From Cryptomeria japonica (Eukaryota > Streptophyta > Pinopsida > Cupressales > Cupressaceae): a stretch of DNA of 64,000 bases. Of the stretch, positions 24,009-37,045 are shown in pieces. The notes beneath the pieces are model-generated. The model was not told the origin of the DNA, did no database searches, and saw only the letters and a list, made by a program, of their open reading frames with translations. The stretch covers positions 124,836,640 to 124,900,639 of the forward strand of contig NC_081410.1 in assembly GCF_030272615.1 (NCBI RefSeq). Direction: 5' to 3'. Positions within the stretch are counted from its first letter, which is position 1; each line of letters begins with the position of its first letter. Both the position numbers and the translations under genes were made by a program.

Positions 24009-27000
24009 TGTAGTACCCCTTCTCGTTCAGACTTATTAAACTGATTTTATGTTGCAGTTTACTATTTAGTTGACACTTTATTGCTCGACATTTTTTTGAC
24101 GTATTTGATATTATTTCATGTTTATCTAGATATTAGATGCATGAGTTATTTTCAGTATTTCAGTACTGGTGATTTCTAGTATTTCATGGATTATTGCTTT
24201 GTACTAACATCTTACTTTATCTAGGTGATGTGTCATATATATGTTGCATGTCTGCAATTGTATTGGATGCAAGGGGACAATTTTTCATCACTCATTTCGA
24301 TGAGACAGGGAATGTCGCGATTCTCTTTCATCAGTGTGTGTGCCGTGTATTCTATATTTATATGCATGCATGTGTGATTCGATGATGTAGGATATTGCAG
24401 GTACAAGTACCGGGTAGGTACAGGGTATCGTCTCCACCTGGCTTCACAGGTCTGAGCGTGCCTTATATGTCCGATGGGAGTGGAGGAGATAGTTGTTGAC
24501 CCTAGTCCTTACCCTCAGTCTACTCTTGTGAGTGTCGTCAGTCGGTCGTCCATCCCTTTTGTTCGAATTTTGAGTCTTTTTGCTTTTTCTCGATTTGCAT
24601 GCCATAGTGGTTCAGTTATTTATTTAAGTTTAAGTTGTCATTCTTTGTTGGTATAAGCAATTTATTCATTATTATGCCTTTATGTCTTGAACCAAGCTTA
24701 ATTGATTAATTTATTAGATTTAAATCTATAGTTGTTTATTTTGGAAAAGTAATCATGTCTAAATCCAATGGAAGAAGTAAAATAAATAAAGTTAATTGCT
24801 TTTAATAAATACAAATAAAGCTAACTTATTGATTTCCATTTTAGTTGAAAAGTTGATTTAATTGCTAAATATGAGAAATGTAATTTTAAAAAAAAAAGGG
24901 AATTCCCATTTATTTTAGAGGAATATGAAAAAGAAAAAAAAAAGTCAATTGTTTTATTTTAATGTTTTTAAATAGAAAAATATTTCAACCTAGAAGATTA
25001 GGTTAAAACATTTTTTTTACTATTTTACCTTGGAAAAATATTTTTGGAGAGATATGCTTGTTTGGAGGAGAAAAACAAATTCTGGAAATTTTTTTTGAAA
25101 GGAGGATTTGGGATTTGAATTAGCTTGGAATTCTGCTGAAACACACAACTTCTTGGGAACTCCAGAGGTTGGTTGAATCCTTCTTGTCTATTTTAAAAAA
25201 ATCCATGCTTTCTTCCAATTCTCTGTTTATTGTTTAAAGTTTGGTTTATGAGTATTGGGTGTTGAGTCTTTGCTTGCCATGAGATTGTTGAAGAAGAATC
25301 CCATCAATTTGGTCATCAAATTTTAAACTCAAACTCTCCAAGTAATTTCATAATTTAATTTATGTTCTTCATTTTTGCTTGTGCAAGAAATTCATGGCTT
25401 TTGCTGGTTGTAGTTGGAGATATTGTTTTTGGGTTTTAGTAGAGTTATGCTAGCAAAATTTTGCCAAGCTTTTACACAATAGTTTCTTCCTGGTAATTTC
25501 CAGTTTAAAAATAATAATTATGAGTTAAATTTCTCTTGTCCATTCTTGTTTGGGGCAAAGAAAATCAATTGGGAAATAGAAATCAAGCTTGTTCCCATTC
25601 AGTTTGATTTTAAGAATGAATTGGGCTGATTTGGGTGAATTTTTCTTGCCTCTGTTTTGTCACAGAAGTTTTATTGCTGGTAAAATTTTTGTTACCAGTG
25701 ACTTAATAAATATATTTAATTATTTAAAATGTTTGTTAAAAAAAATTTGGCTGAGGATTTGTTTGTTATTTTTTTTTTTTAACAAAGATTCTTATCTCTG
25801 TATCTCTGTTTGTTATTTTTCTTGTCCCAGACTTTTTTTATTAAAAAACAGAATTCAATTTTATAAAAAAATAAAATAAAAATTCTTAGTTTGGGATTGG
25901 GGGCGGTGGCGGGGAGCTGGGCTCAACCCAGCCCACGCACCCTCTCCCTGCAGCACTTGCTACTTCCCCATCTTGGGGTTAGCAGCAGCGCTGCTTCCCC
26001 AAGTCTGAGGATGCATCAAGCGCTACTTCCTCATACTTGGGGATAGCAGCACTTGCTGTCGTGGGAGCTTTGGGCCCCACGTGGTTTTGTTTAAAATTTT
26101 GTTTTATATTTTTTTTAAGTTTAAAAATAAAAATATATAATATAATAATTTATAGTTGTTAAATTATAATAAATAAAGTTATTTCTTTTTAATAATAAAT
26201 AATAATGTATTGTTATTTAAACAATAATAATAATATCGTTATTATTTAATATTAAATAATAATATTAAAGTTAATTGTTAGTTATAATGATATTAATGTT
26301 AATTAATAATTCTTCTATTTGGTGATTAGATCTTTCTTTTTTATTTGGAAAAATATATAAAATGATATGGAAGTTATTATTAACCTTTGGAATCAAGGAG
26401 AAATTGGATAAATTTAATATTAATTTTCGTTATACAAGTAATGTAATATAATCATATGATATTATATTTGATGAATATGTATCATATTGGAATTATTTTA
26501 TATTAGTTTATATATATCTGTTTAATTTGATTTAAATGTTGACTTGATTATAGTCGATTTGGGTAAATTGTAATTTTATCATCATCAACTGGTTGGGGGG
26601 TTTAAAATCGTCAATGTGGTTCCAATTCAACCTTATTAGGCATGTGACTTCATCATTTCTTTATGTTAAATAGATGCGATTTCTTTAATTCCAGAAATCC
26701 TTATTGCGAGCATTTTATGTTGTTGACTGCTTTAAAGAAAGATTGCTTGTGTAGGATCTTGTGTTTTAATAATTGCAGTCTAGTTGTTTAAATGTCGTTG
26801 CATTATGGTTAAGATTGTCATTATGTCATTGATGTTACCCCTTGGTCAGGAGTCGATGTTTAAACCTTGAGGATGTGAGCCATCATGTGTTATGTCCCTA
26901 ATGGTCAACCCTGGGTTTGTGACTATGAGTCCTTCACTTGTGTTATGTCTGGATTATTTATGGTTATCAGCCCCACCATAGAGTTCTCATAGAGAGTCTT

Positions 27001-28087
27001 ATCCAGTTAGTGTCCTAGTAGAGAGAGTGGCTTTCAGGCAGGGGCCACACCCGAAGTGGATGGCAGGATAACCCCTCGAAAGTCAACTATTAAGTGATAA
27101 CCTAATAATTTGATTAGGGGGTGGGTAGTTATTAAATTAATTAAGATAATGTACCCCGCACACGGTTGAGTGCTTGTATAGGCTCAAGGTTTTTGGGAAG
27201 GCGTGGAATGGCAAACCTACCACCTTGTCCTCACGAAAGGATGGGAGGGTCCACATGATGCTTAGATGGAGCCGTGGGTTTGGGAGAGGTTACCAGGATA
27301 ACCCAAGATGGGGGCCGGGACCTATGGAGACCTACCTAGGGTAACCATCTTAAGCCATGTGATGACACTCTCTCTTTAGGGTCGCTAGTGTTTGTGAGTT
27401 GAGTCACTTGTGTATTGCGGAGTCATGTGAACTGTTGTACTTATCTTGCTTGCTTGAGGGTCTTCTACTATCTCCTAGCATGGTGGGGTGGTTCCATTAT
27501 GGGATCACATGGTCGGGTGGTAGTGCCACTTCCCATCGGATATCTTGTTCCTTCATTCATGTGAGGATTGGCTTCGCCAGTGTATCTTGGTTCTTGCTTC
27601 GTGTAACAACTCATGTTCTTGATATTGTACCTTTGAGGCCCGTGTGGTCATTGTATCAGCAACTTTGTAACCTTTGTACCTTATTGTTCTATGGAAGCCA
27701 TGTAATTTATGAAATGTTGTAATTTAAGTTCATTGGATATATGTTGTTTCAATTATCTTTCATCTTATGTATAAATGAATCATTGGAGGTATATATGTTG
27801 TAACTCTTTAAATCTATCTTTGGAGATCAATTTATGAACTTGAGTTATTTAATAGTAATTGACTTTCCCTAATTTAGATGGATAATTGGATTAATATTGT
27901 GATATAGTTTTTAATTAGAAGTAATCTTCGCTGGTAACCCTTAAGGATGTCAATGATAGTCTTCCGCTTGTGTTATTATTTGTGCAAAGTTATGATTAAT
28001 TCTCTTAATCTTTAAAAAAAAAATTATTTCTCCCTTTAGTTGCCTTGTAGTGTTGCATTCCTTTAGGGTTCCTGGTGGGGCATTACA
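24009..28087 (+). repeat. 5' LTR of the Tekay element (4079 bp)
   Basis: Starts TGTAGTACCCCTTCTCG and ends GGGCATTACA. It matches 32968-37045 along its whole length. In a 130-bp sample (24300-24430) I count about 13 differences, all transitions; other parts are almost identical. A GC-rich block lies at 25890-26070 in a very AT-rich background. An ORF of 107 codons at 27399-27722 is present in both LTRs but is not convincing. Confidence 0.95.
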
Positions 28088-28089
28088 TT

Positions 28090-28101
28090 TGGTATCAGAG
28101 C
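28090..28101 (+). promoter_or_regulatory. Primer binding site (tRNA-iMet)
   Basis: TGGTATCAGAGC lies 2 bases after the 5' LTR. It is complementary to the 3' end of plant initiator methionine tRNA, the primer for minus-strand DNA synthesis. Confidence 0.92.
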
Positions 28102-28239
28102 CCATGTTTCAACACTGGGTACTCTGGGATTGTAGTGAGCCCATTCAGTTTGACCTTGTGTGTAGATCTTAGTGTTTGGATTTCCCTTGCTTTATCCTTG
28201 TCATTGATCCGAACCATTTTCTCTTTTGCAGTTTTGGTC

Positions 28240-29560
28240 ATGGTTAGGAAAGCTAAGGGATTTGGCCGTGTTGGTGGCCACAATAGAGGTAGAGGTGGGG
28301 GACGGGGTCGAGGTTCAAACTGCCATAGTCCTTCACCACCACCCGCTCATGTGAGTGTGGAGCAGGATCAGTCAGTGCATCAGGAATTACCACATGTAGA
28401 AGAGCAGGTTCCCAAAAGGGAAGAGCTGAGGCAGATGTTTCAGGAGGTTCTAGCTAGGCTAGGCCCCAGGCCTGAAGGTGAGCAGCCCATCCATTCTCAG
28501 GTTGGGGAGTCACATCAGCACGTTTCAGAGGAGAGAGAGAGAGAGAGGTCTCCTAGGAGGAGAGAGGTCCTAGTTGGCCATGATTCAGCTCCCTCAAGTC
28601 ACATCAAGGATCTTTTGAGGACCAACCCTCCCTTCTTCGATGGTCGAGGCACAAGTCTTGAGGCAGAGACTTGGTTGATTAGTTTGGATAGGTATTTCAC
28701 TATGTTCCCATATAGTAGCAACACTCGAGCGAGATGTGCGATCATGTGTCTCGATGATTTTGCTTCAATATGGTGGAAGTTAGAGGAGGAGAAAATTGGT
28801 TTGAGTATCAACACTGTTTCTTGGGAGATTTTCTTAGAGAGATTCAGAGCACGATTTCTCTCACCACAGTGGAGGCAGACTCGAGAAGATGAGTTCTATG
28901 CATTGTGGCAATTTGGTATGTCAGTTGACCAGTTCGAGCATAGATTCTATGAGCTGAAACAGTATGCTGGGATTGGCAACGATGAGGCTATGCTTGTACA
29001 ACATTTCTTGAGAGGTCTTAACGACTGCATTAGTGGAGGGGTTAGAGTTTTTGAGCCAGTTTCAGGGGAGGTAGCGGTGGTGAAAGCCAGATTGGTTGAG
29101 CAGAAGCTCATCCGTGCGCATGGTGGACAGTCAGGAGTTCAGATAGGGAGTGTTCCTTTCAGTGGGAACAGAGCTCGTGGGAATCAGTCCCAGTCAGCGG
29201 CACCATTCAGGACTTCTCAGGCACCCGCTAAGGGTGGACAGTAGCAGCAGCAACAACAACCACAGCAGTAGAAACCGAAATAGTCTCAGGGCCAGCAGGG
29301 TGGCAACCCTCATCATAGAAGGAGCAGGAACTGGCAGAGGAGCAAATATGGTTTTCCAGGACAGTCTTCTCAGAGTGCATCTTAGGCCCCTAGCAGGGGA
29401 AGCTTTCAGCAGTCCAGTGGGCCGACTAGAGGTAGAGGACCAGGTAGAGGAGCTTGCTATTCTTGTGGGCAGTTTGGTCATATAGCCGCGCAGTGTCCTC
29501 AACGTTCCCACCAGACGAGGAGTTAGAGGCTAGCTGCATCAGAGCCTATAGTAGGGGAGG
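28240..29560 (+). pseudogene. Tekay gag (capsid and nucleocapsid), decayed
   Basis: The Met at 28240 (MVRKAKGFGRV) is the likely start, as the frame upstream of it crosses the leader. Residues 5-25 are Arg/Gly-rich. The capsid core follows (DLLRTNPPFFDGRGTSLEAE, WLISLDRYFTMF, WWKLEEEKIG, FLERFRARFLSPQWRQTRED, FEHRFYELKQYAG). A Gln-rich linker then leads to a CCHC zinc knuckle (CYSCGQFGHIAAQC). Stops at 29242, 29269, 29281, 29383 and 29524 are all TAG, several inside Gln runs. The first stop alone would leave a 334-residue capsid without nucleocapsid. Confidence 0.9.
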
Positions 29561-30190
29561 CTGGTAGATCCCATAGAGTGTTTGCAACGGTTGATGACCA
29601 CCGGGCTGAGCATCAGGGGACAGTTATTGAGGCCGCAAGTGTGTTGTGTGATATCCCTATCTCAATGCTTTTTGACTTCGGTGCATCAGATTCTTTTATT
29701 TCTTCATCCATAGTGGAGCGGTGTGGACTCGCGTCTGCTAAGTAGACAGATAGGTGGCATGTAGAGTTGGCTACCGGAGTGCGCGTGTTCGTAGATGCCT
29801 TTGTTCCTAGTTGTGAGTTGGATCTAGGTCCCTTTGTGACTTCTGTTGACCTTCGAGTCATTCCTTTGGGATCCTATGGAGTAGTGTTGGGGATGGATTG
29901 GTTATCATCTCACAGTGCTCATGTGGACTGTCGTCAAAAGACAGTAGAGTGTTTAGATGACCATGGCAGGAAAGTGGGGATCATTGGAGTTCAGAGAACG
30001 ATATCCTTACGTATGATTTTCGCTATGCAACTTAAGCGGTGTATGCATAGAGGATGCCAGCTTTTTGCAGTAACTCTTGAAGATATGGATGAGGGAGAGA
30101 GTCGAGAAATCGCTCTTGATGGTCACCCTATTCTTCGAGAGTTTGCTGATGTGTTTCCGTTGGAGATTCCTGGTATGCCTCCGAAGTGAG
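29561..30190 (+). pseudogene. Tekay protease (decayed)
   Basis: Continues the gag frame. The retropepsin motif reads LFDFGASDSFI, where the family has D-S-G-A-S; the Ser is now Phe. The flap and C-terminal motif follow (VIPLGSYGVVLGMDWLSSH). A TAG at 29743 and a TGA at 30187 interrupt it, the latter just before DIDFRIDLV, where the family has Arg. It would cut the polyprotein into its parts. Confidence 0.85.
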
Positions 30191-31553
30191 ACATAGACTT
30201 TCGCATTGACTTGGTTTCTGGTGCAGAACCTATTTCAAGAGCTCCATATCGGATGACCACTCAGGAGTTGAGTGAGTTGAAGTTGCAAATGGAGGAATTG
30301 TTGACCAAGGGATTCATTCGTCCTAGTGTCTCTCCTTGGGGTGCGCCTGTTATCTTCGTAAAGAAGAAAGATGGTTCTCTTTAGTTATGCATTGATTACC
30401 GACAGCTGAATAAGGTAACCATCTGGAATCGATATCCATTGCCTCGTATTGATGATCTTTTCGATCAGGTGAAGGGAGCCAAGGTGTTCTCTAAGATTGA
30501 TCTGAAATCTGGGTACCATCAGTTGCGCATTCATGATGCAGACATTCATAAGACAGCGTTTCGCACTCATTATGGTCACTATGAGTTCACAGTAGTGCGA
30601 TTTGGGTTGACAAACACGCCTTTAGTTTTCATGTGCCTCATGAATGGGGTTTTTCATGCATACCTGGATCATTTTGTTCTTGTGTTCTTGGATGATATAT
30701 TGATTTATTCTAGATCTATGGAAGAGCATGAGGGTCACCTGCGACAAGTTTTGCAGTGCTTGAGGGAGAATCAGCTTTATGCCAATTTGGCGAAGTGTGA
30801 TTTCTTCCAAACTGAGGTGAACTACCTTGGTTATGTGGTTTCAGGAGAGGGTGTATCTGTGGATCCTTCAAAGATCCAAGCCATAGTGGATTGGCCAGCG
30901 CCGACCAATGTTTCAGAGGTTCGAAGCTTTATGGGTTTGGCCGGATATTACCGTCGCTTTGTTCAGGATTTTTCCCGTATAGGTCACCCGATTACTTCTC
31001 TTCAAAGGAAAGGGAAGAAGTTTGTTTGGTCAGAGCAGTGTGAGTCAACGTTTCGTGCCTTGAAGGAACTCCTTGTCTGTGCTTCGATTTTGGTAGTCCC
31101 TGATCTATCCAAAGATTTTATGGTATGTACAGATGCCTCTTTAGAAGGTATAGGTGCGGTGCTTATGCAGGATGGACGTGTGGTTGCCTATGAGTCTCAC
31201 AAACTCAAGGACCACGAGTTGAACTATCCAGTTCATGATTTGGAGTTGGCAGTTGTAGTCCATGCGTTGGTTAGGTGGCGTCACTTTCTATTAGGGGGTT
31301 AATTTGAGCTGCATAGTGATCACCGTAGTTTGCAGTATATCTTCACGCAGCTGAACTTGAATGCTCGACAGCGAAGGTGGATGGAATTCCTCTGCGAGTA
31401 TGATTTTGAGGTTTGATATATTCAGGGGAAGGAGAATGTAGTGGCTAATGCTTTGAGTCATAGGCAGCATGAAGTTTCAGCATTGTCCCTTGGAGTGGAC
31501 TTGAGACAGAGAATTCTTGGAGTTCTTCCTCAGGACTCTGGTATCGGGATGTT
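30191..31553 (+). pseudogene. Tekay reverse transcriptase and RNase H (decayed)
   Basis: RT motifs in order: [55 protein letters not shown], and the active-site box [11 protein letters not shown]. RNase H follows with [27 protein letters not shown] and HSDHRSLQYI; the last acid of ADALS is Asn (ANALS). Stops at 30382 (TAG where Trp is expected), 31300 (TAA) and 31414 (TGA where Arg is expected). A frameshift near 31555 ends this frame. Confidence 0.92.
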
Positions 31554-31559
31554 AGAGTC

Positions 31560-32932
31560 GTGTTGGAGTCCGGAAGGCCTTTAGAGGGTAGATTTTCTGG
31601 GTATATTCTTGAGGCAGATGGCCTTCTACGTCATCTTGGCCGGATCTACGTACCTCCTTTGGAGGGTCTTCACACTTTGATCATGACTGAGGCCCATCTT
31701 GCACCTTATTCGGCACATCCAGGTGTCAAGAAGATGCATGCAGATCTTAGGCAGATTTATCATTGGGCTGGCATGAAACATGACATTGCCGATTTTGTGT
31801 CGAAGTGTTTGGAATGTCAGTGAGTGAAGGCGGAGCATCAGCACCTGGCAGGGCTTTTATAGCCTAATTTAGTACTAGATTGGAAATGGGACATCATTTC
31901 CATGGATTTCATTGTTGGGTTGCTTGTTTCTTCATGTCGTCATGATGCCATCATGGTCATTGTTGACAGGTTGTTGAGGGTTGCTCATTTTGTTCCTATC
32001 CGAGCTTCCTATATAGTAGCAGTGGTGGCTCATGTCTTCTTGGAAGATGTGGTGAGATTGCATGGGATTCCGCAGCGGATAATCTTTGATAAAGATCCAG
32101 TCTTTACCTCAGCATTGTGGACCTCACTTCAACATGCTTTGGGAACTCAGTTGAACTTCAGTTCATCTTATCACCCAGAGACAAATGGTCAGACCGTGTG
32201 AATCAGGTTTTAGAGGACATGCTTCGCATGTATGTTATGGACCAACAGTCATGTTGGGAGGATTATATTTATCTTATGGAGTTTTCTTATAACAATGGAT
32301 ATCATAGCTCCATAGGTATGTCTCCCTTTTAGGCATTGTATGGTCATCCTTGCCGTACTCTGTTGAGTTGGGATCAGTTAGAGGACAGGGTGCTTATAGG
32401 CCCGGATATTCTTCGAGAGATGGAGCAGCAGGTAGAGCGGATTCGTGAGCATTTGGTAGCTGCACAGGATAGGAAGAAGAAGTATGCAGATGCTCACAGG
32501 GTAGATCGTCAGTTTTCTGTTGGTGACCATGTTTTCTTGAGAGTGCATTCGCGAAAGAGTCTGATCCATTATGGAAAGGGTTCTAAGTTGGTGCCTCATT
32601 TTGTTGGCCCGTTTGAGATCCTTGAGAGGATAGGACCTATTGCCTACCATCTTGCCTTGCCACCGAGTCTATCCCGCATCCATGATGTCTTTCATGTTTC
32701 AGTTCTTCGACCTTATCACCCAGATGTGACTCATGTTCTTGATTGGAACGCTTTGCAGGTCGAGGACAGGCAGCTTTCCATGGAGCCTGTGCGCATTCTT
32801 CAGCGTCGAGATTTGACCCTCAGGGGTCGCACCATCGACCAAGTAAGGGTCCTATGGGACCCAAATGATGAGATCTCGGCGACATGGGAGGATGCAGCGA
32901 AGATGAGAGAGCTCTATTCTTATCTATTTTAG
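31560..32932 (+). pseudogene. Tekay integrase with chromodomain-like C-terminus (decayed)
   Basis: HHCC finger (AHPGVKKMHADLRQIYHW, then CLECQ), core Asp in ISMDFIVGL, Asp in IIFDKDPVF and Glu in VNQVLEDMLRM. The C-terminal GPY/F module reads HFVGPFEILERIGPIAYHLALP. The final residues (VRVLWDPNDEISATWED) match the degenerate chromodomain of Tekay elements, which in other chromoviruses steers insertion to heterochromatin. Stops at 31821 (TGA), 31860 (TAG) and 32330 (TAG), and a one-base frameshift near 32200, break it. Confidence 0.9.
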
Positions 32933-32950
32933 GCTTCCAGGAGTAAGCCT

Positions 32951-32967
32951 AGTTTTGGGGGGGAGAA
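32951..32967 (+). promoter_or_regulatory. Polypurine tract of the Tekay element
   Basis: TTTTGGGGGGGAGAA ends directly at the TGTAGTACC of the 3' LTR. It primes plus-strand synthesis. Confidence 0.88.
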
Positions 32968-35900
32968 TGTAGTACCCCTTCTCGTTCGGACTTATTAGAC
33001 TGATTTTATGTTGCAGTTTACTATTCAGTTGACACTTTATTGCTCGACATTTTTCTGACATATTTGATATTATTTCATGTTTATCTGGATATTAGATGCA
33101 TGAGTTATTTTTAGTATTTCAGTACTTGTGATTTCTAGTATTTCATGGATTATTGCTTTGTACTGACATTTTACTTTATCTAGGCGATGTGTCATATATA
33201 TGTTGCGTGTCTGCAATTGTATTGGATGCAAGGGGACGATTTTCCTTCACTCATTTTGATGAGATAGGGAACATCGCAATTCTCCTTCATCGGTGTGCGT
33301 GCCATGTATTCTATATTTATATGCATGCATGTGTGATTCGATGATGCAGGATATTGCAAGTACAAGTACTAGGTAGGTACGGGGTATCGTCTCCACTTGG
33401 CTACACAGGTCTGAGCATGCCTTATATGTCCGATGGGAGTGGAGGAGATAACTGTTGACCCTAGTCCTTACCCTCAGTCTACTCTTGTGAGTGTCGTCAG
33501 TCGGTCGTCCATCCCTTTTGTTTGAATTTCGAGTCTTTTTTCTTTTCCTTCATTTGCGTGCCATAGTGCTTTGGTTATCTATTTAAGTTTAAGTTGTCAT
33601 TCTTTGTTGGTATAAGCAATTTATTCATTATTATGCCTTTATGTCTTGAACCATGTTTAATTGATTAATTTATTAGATTTAAATATATAGTTGTTTATTT
33701 TGGAAAAGTAATCATGTCTAAATCCAATGGAAGAAGTAAAATAAATAAAGTTAATTGCTTTTAATAAATACAAATAAAGCTAACTTATTGATTTCCATTT
33801 TAGTTGAAAAGTTGATTTAATTGCTAAATATGAGAAATGTAATTTAAAAAAAAAAAGGGAATTCCCATTTATTTTAGAGGAATATGAAAAAGAAAAAAAA
33901 AAAGTCAATTGTTTTATTTTAATGTTTTTAAATAGAAAAATATTTCAACCTAGAAGATTAGGTTAAAACAATTTTTTTACTATTTTACCTTGGAAAAATA
34001 TTTTTGGAGAGATATGCTTGTTTGGAGGAGAAAAACAAATTCTGGAAAAATTTCTTGAAAGGAGGATTTGGGTTTTGAATTAGCTTGGAATTTTGCTGAA
34101 ACACACAACATCTTGGGAACTCCAGAGGTTGGTTGAATCCTTCTTGTCTATTTTAAAAAAATCCATGCTTTCTTCCAATTCTCTGTTTATTGTTTAAAGT
34201 TTCGTTTATGAATATTGGGTGTTGAGTCTTTGCTTGCCATGAGATTGTTGAAGGAGAATCCCATCAATTTGGTTATCAAATTTTAAACTCAAACTCTCCA
34301 AGTAATTTCATAATTTAATTTATGTTCTTCATTTTTGCTTGTGCAAAAAATTCATGGCTTTGGCTGGTTGTAGTTGGAGATATTGTTTTTGGGTTTTAGT
34401 AGAGTTATGTTGGCAAAATTTTGCCAAGCTTTTACACAATAGTTTCTTTCTGGTAATTTCTAGTTTACAAATAATAATTATGAGTTAAATTTCTCTTGTC
34501 CATTCTTGTTTGGGGCAAAGAAAATCAATTGGGGAATAGAAATCAAGCTTGTTCCCATTCAATTTGATTTTACGAATGAATTGGGTTGATTTGGGTGAAT
34601 TTTTCTTGCCTCTGTTTTGTCACAGAGGTTTTATTGCTGGTAAAATTTTTGTTACCAGTGACTTAATAAATATATTTAATTGTTTAAAATGTTTGTTAAA
34701 AAAAATTTGGCTGGGGATTTGTTTGTTATTTTTTTTTTTTAACAAAGATTCTTATCTCTGTATCTCTGTTTGGTATTTTTCTTGTCCCAGACATTTTTTA
34801 TTAAAAAATAGAATTTAATTTTATAAAAAAAAAAAAAATTCTTAGTTTGGGATTGGGGGCGGTGGTGGGGAGCTGGGCTCAACCCAGCCCACGCACCCTC
34901 TCCCTGTAGCACTTGTTGCTTCCCCATCTTGGGGTTAGCAGCAACGCTGCTTCCCCAAGTCTGAGGATGCAGCAAGCGCTGCTTCCTCATACTTGGGGAT
35001 AGCAACTCTTGCTACCGTGGGATCTTTGGGCCCCACGTGGTTTTGTTTAAAATTTTGTTTCATATTTTTTTTAAGTTTAAAAAAAAAAGAAAAAAATATA
35101 ATAATTTATAGTTGTTAAAATATAATAAATAAAGTTATTTCTTTTTAATAATAAATAATAATGTATTGTTATTTAAACAATAATAATAATATCGTTATTA
35201 TTTAATATTAAATAATAATATTAAAGTTAATTGTTAGTTATAATGATATTAATGTTAATTAATAATTCTTCTATTTGGTGATTAGATCTTTTTTTTTAAT
35301 TTGGAAAAATATATAAAATGATATGGAAGTTATTATTAACCTTTGGAATAAAGGAGAAATTGGATAAATTTAATATTAATTTTCGTTATACAAGTAATGT
35401 AATATAATCATATGATATTATATTCGATGAATATGTATCATATTGGAATTATTTTATATTAGTTTATATATATATCTGTTTAATTTGATTTAAATGTTGA
35501 CTTGATTATAGTCGATTTGGGTAAACTGTAATTTTATCATCATCAACTAGTTGGGGGGTTTAAATTCGTCAATGTGGTTCCAATTCAACCTTATTAGACA
35601 TGTGACTTCATCATTTCTTTATGTTAAATAGATGCGATTTCTTTAATTCCAGAAATCCTTATTGTGAGCATTTTATGTTGTTGACTGCTTTAAAGAAAGA
35701 TTGCTTGTGTAGGATCTTGTGTTTTAATAATTGCAGTCTAGTTGTTTAAATGTCATTGCATTATGGTTAAGATTGTCATTATGTCATTGATGTTACCCCT
35801 TGGTTAGGTGTCGATGTTTAAACCTTGAGGATGTGAGCCATCATGTGTTATGTCCCTAATGGTCAACCTTGGGTTTGTGACTATGAGTCCTTCACCTGTG

Positions 35901-37045
35901 TTATGTCTGGATTATTTATGGTTGTTAGCCCCACCATAGAGTTCTCATAGAGAGTCTTATCTAGTTAGTGTCCTAGTAGAGAGAGTGGCTTTCAGGCGGG
36001 GGCCACACCCGAAGTGGATGGCAGGATAACCCCTCGAAAGTCAACTATTAAGTGATAACCTAATAATTTGATTAGGGGGTGGGTAGTTATTAAATTAATT
36101 AAGATAATGTACCCCGCACACGGTTGAGTGCTTGTATAGGCTCAAGGTGTTTGGGAAGGCCTGGGATGGCAAACCTACCACCTTGTCCTCATGAAAGGAT
36201 GGTAGGGTCCGCATGATGCTTAGATGGAGTCGGGGGTTCGGGAGAGGTTACCAGGATAACCCAAGATGGGGGCCGGGACCTATGGAGACCTACCTAGGGT
36301 AACCATCTTAAGCCATGTGATGACACTCTCTCTTTAGGGTCGCTAGTGTTTGTGAGTTGAGTCACTTGTGTACGGCGGAGTCATGTGAACTGTTGTACTT
36401 ATCTTGCTTGCTTGAGGGTCTTCTACTATCTCCTAGCATGGTGGGGTGGTTCCATTATGGGATCACATGGTCGGGTGGTAGTGCCACTTCCCATCGGATA
36501 TCTTGTTCCTTCATTCATGCAAGGACTGGCTTCGCCAGTGTATCTTGGTTCTTGCTTCGTGTAACAACTCATGTTCTTGATATTGTACCTTTGAGGCCCG
36601 TGTGGTCATTGTATCAGCAACTTTGTAACCTTTGTACCTTATTGTTCTATGGAAGCCATGTAATTTATGAAATGTTGTAATTTAAGTTCATTGGATATAT
36701 GTTGTTTCAATTATCTTTCATCTTATGTATAAATGAATCATTGGAGGTATATATGTTGTAACTCTTTAAATCTATCTTTGGAGATCAATTTATGAACTTG
36801 AGTTATTTAATAGTAATTGACTTTCCCTAATTTAGATGGATAATTGGATTAATATTGTGATGTAGTTTTTAATTAGAAGTAATCTTCGTTGGTAACCCTT
36901 AAGGATGTCAATGATAGTCTTCCACTTGTGTTATTATTTGTGCAAAGTTATGATTAATTCTCTTAATCTTTAAAAAAAAAAATATTTCTCCCTTTAGTTG
37001 CCTTGTAGTGTTGCATTCCTTTAGGGTTCCTGGCGGGGCATTACA
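32968..37045 (+). repeat. 3' LTR of the Tekay element (4078 bp)
   Basis: Starts TGTAGTACCCCTTCTCG and ends GGGCATTACA. It differs from the 5' LTR mostly by transitions and small changes in A/T runs. It is followed by GTTCG, the second copy of the target duplication. Confidence 0.95.

Larger units (their letters stand above)
24009..37045 (+). mobile_element. Full-length Tekay/Del-like chromovirus, 13,037 bp
   Basis: Two LTRs (4079 and 4078 bp), a tRNA-iMet primer site, one gag-pol reading frame with a chromodomain-like end, a polypurine tract and a 5-bp target duplication are all present. Very long LTRs and the end motif VRVLWDPNDEISATWEDAAK fit the plant Tekay (Del) clade. The frame has 13 in-frame stops and two frameshifts, so the copy is dead. 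It splits the palindromic minisatellite of the 29-kb element and so is younger than that array. Confidence 0.93.

Noticed and set aside
27399-27722. 107-codon ORF present in both Tekay LTRs (also 36357-36680)
   Set aside because: Its conservation follows from LTR identity. It has no recognisable motif and no reason to be translated.
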